Shown here: positions 5,195-5,418 of the stretch, in pieces | Layout of the letters: each line of letters opens with the position of its first letter | Numbering within the stretch: the first letter of the stretch is position 1 | Origin: an uncultured Dysosmobacter sp. | GTDB taxonomy: Bacteria > Bacillota > Clostridia > Oscillospirales > Oscillospiraceae | Reading direction: 5' to 3' | Assembly: GCA_934597465.1 (NCBI GenBank) | Contig: CAKTSC010000118.1 | Span: 1-5,418, forward strand | DNA: 5,418 nucleotides | Made by a program: the position numbers and the translations under genes | Notes under the pieces: model-generated | Seen by the model: the letters and a program-made list of their open reading frames with translations, nothing else | Databases searched by the model: none | Told to the model about the DNA's origin: nothing

Positions 5195-5418
5195 ATGAAG
5201 AAGTTTCTGACCCTTCTTGCCTCCGCCACCCTGGCGCTGGCCCTGCTGGCCGGCTGCGGCAGCAACGGCAATGCCCCCGCCTCCTCCGCCGCTTCCTCCG
5301 CCCCCGCCGGCGGCGAGCTCACCGGCTCCGTGGCCACCGACGGCTCCACCTCCATGAAGTCCGTCATCGGCGCCCTGGGCGAGTCCTTCCAGAACGCCAA
5401 CTCCGGCGTCACCTTCAC
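5195..5418 (+). CDS. pstS: Phosphate ABC transporter substrate-binding lipoprotein PstS, 5' part
   Basis: The frame runs off the right edge after 74 complete codons. Residues 1-20 form a lipoprotein signal peptide (MKKFLTLL followed by an Ala/Leu core) with lipobox LAGC; Cys21 would be the lipidated first residue. A flexible Ser/Ala/Pro/Gly linker (22-40) follows. The mature domain begins with GSVATDGSTSMKSVIGALG, which matches the N-terminal strand and phosphate-binding GSTSM loop of PstS, and then ESFQNANSGVTF. PstS binds inorganic phosphate outside the membrane and delivers it to PstCAB. The ATG at 5195 is supported by AAGGA 8 nt upstream (about 5182-5186). It is transcribed divergently from the metal-ATPase operon. 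The rest of the pst operon presumably lies beyond the window. Other phosphate-like binding proteins share this fold, but pstS is much the likeliest. Confidence 0.9.
   Translation, partial: MKKFLTLLASATLALALLAGCGSNGNAPASSAASSAPAGGELTGSVATDGSTSMKSVIGALGESFQNANSGVTF

Noticed and set aside
5170..5418. Minus-strand open frame opposite pstS
   Set aside because: It is a shadow frame: the plus strand encodes a clear lipoprotein signal and PstS start with a ribosome site.

Overview
The window is GC-rich DNA most likely from a gut Firmicute of the Oscillospiraceae/Flavonifractor-Oscillibacter-Lawsonibacter type. The evidence is the high GC content, low-GC-Gram-positive style signals (strong AGGAGGT ribosome binding sites, a sigma-A promoter), a lipoprotein PstS with a Ser/Ala-rich linker, and dispersed TGTAGGGGCGG and TGTCATTGCGAGGAG repeats. 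This placement is an inference from recall; no search was run.

Layout: (1) Positions 2-793 (+) hold the 3' part of a polytopic membrane protein of the DUF1576 type, function unknown. (2) Positions 794-2132 hold no convincing gene. They form a mosaic of hairpin-forming repeats: a 56-nt element in two copies with a compensatory stem change, a head-to-head pair of TGTCATT elements, five TGTAGGGGCGG hairpins, and a perfect 17-bp terminator-like hairpin at 2079-2115. (3) Positions 2133-2399 are a degenerate tandem array of seven 28-nt cores every 36-43 nt, ending three bases from the stop of the next gene. (4) On the minus strand, a two-gene operon runs from a TTGAAT-17-TATAAT promoter (4924-4952): an 88-residue single-TM DUF6110-type protein (4834-4568), then a 699-residue P1B-type metal ATPase (4502-2403). 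A terminator-like hairpin with a T5 tract lies in the 65-nt gap between them. (5) Positions 4953-5194 form a divergent regulatory region with helically phased TTT tracts, including TTTACA/TTTACC elements resembling PhoP boxes. (6) From 5195 (+) begins pstS, a phosphate-binding lipoprotein, cut off by the window end.

The most interesting reading is that the minus-strand pair is a minimal ferrosome (fezA-fezB-like) operon. The ATPase has an N-terminal HMA-like fold without CxxC but with a PGRLR motif, and SCALKLSMP in TM4 instead of CPC. Its partner is a tiny protein with a GxxxG membrane segment. Ferrosomes are membrane-bound iron-phosphate compartments built by a P1B-6 ATPase plus small membrane proteins, so divergence from a phosphate-uptake gene would fit. 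The assignment is an inference from gene content and motifs.
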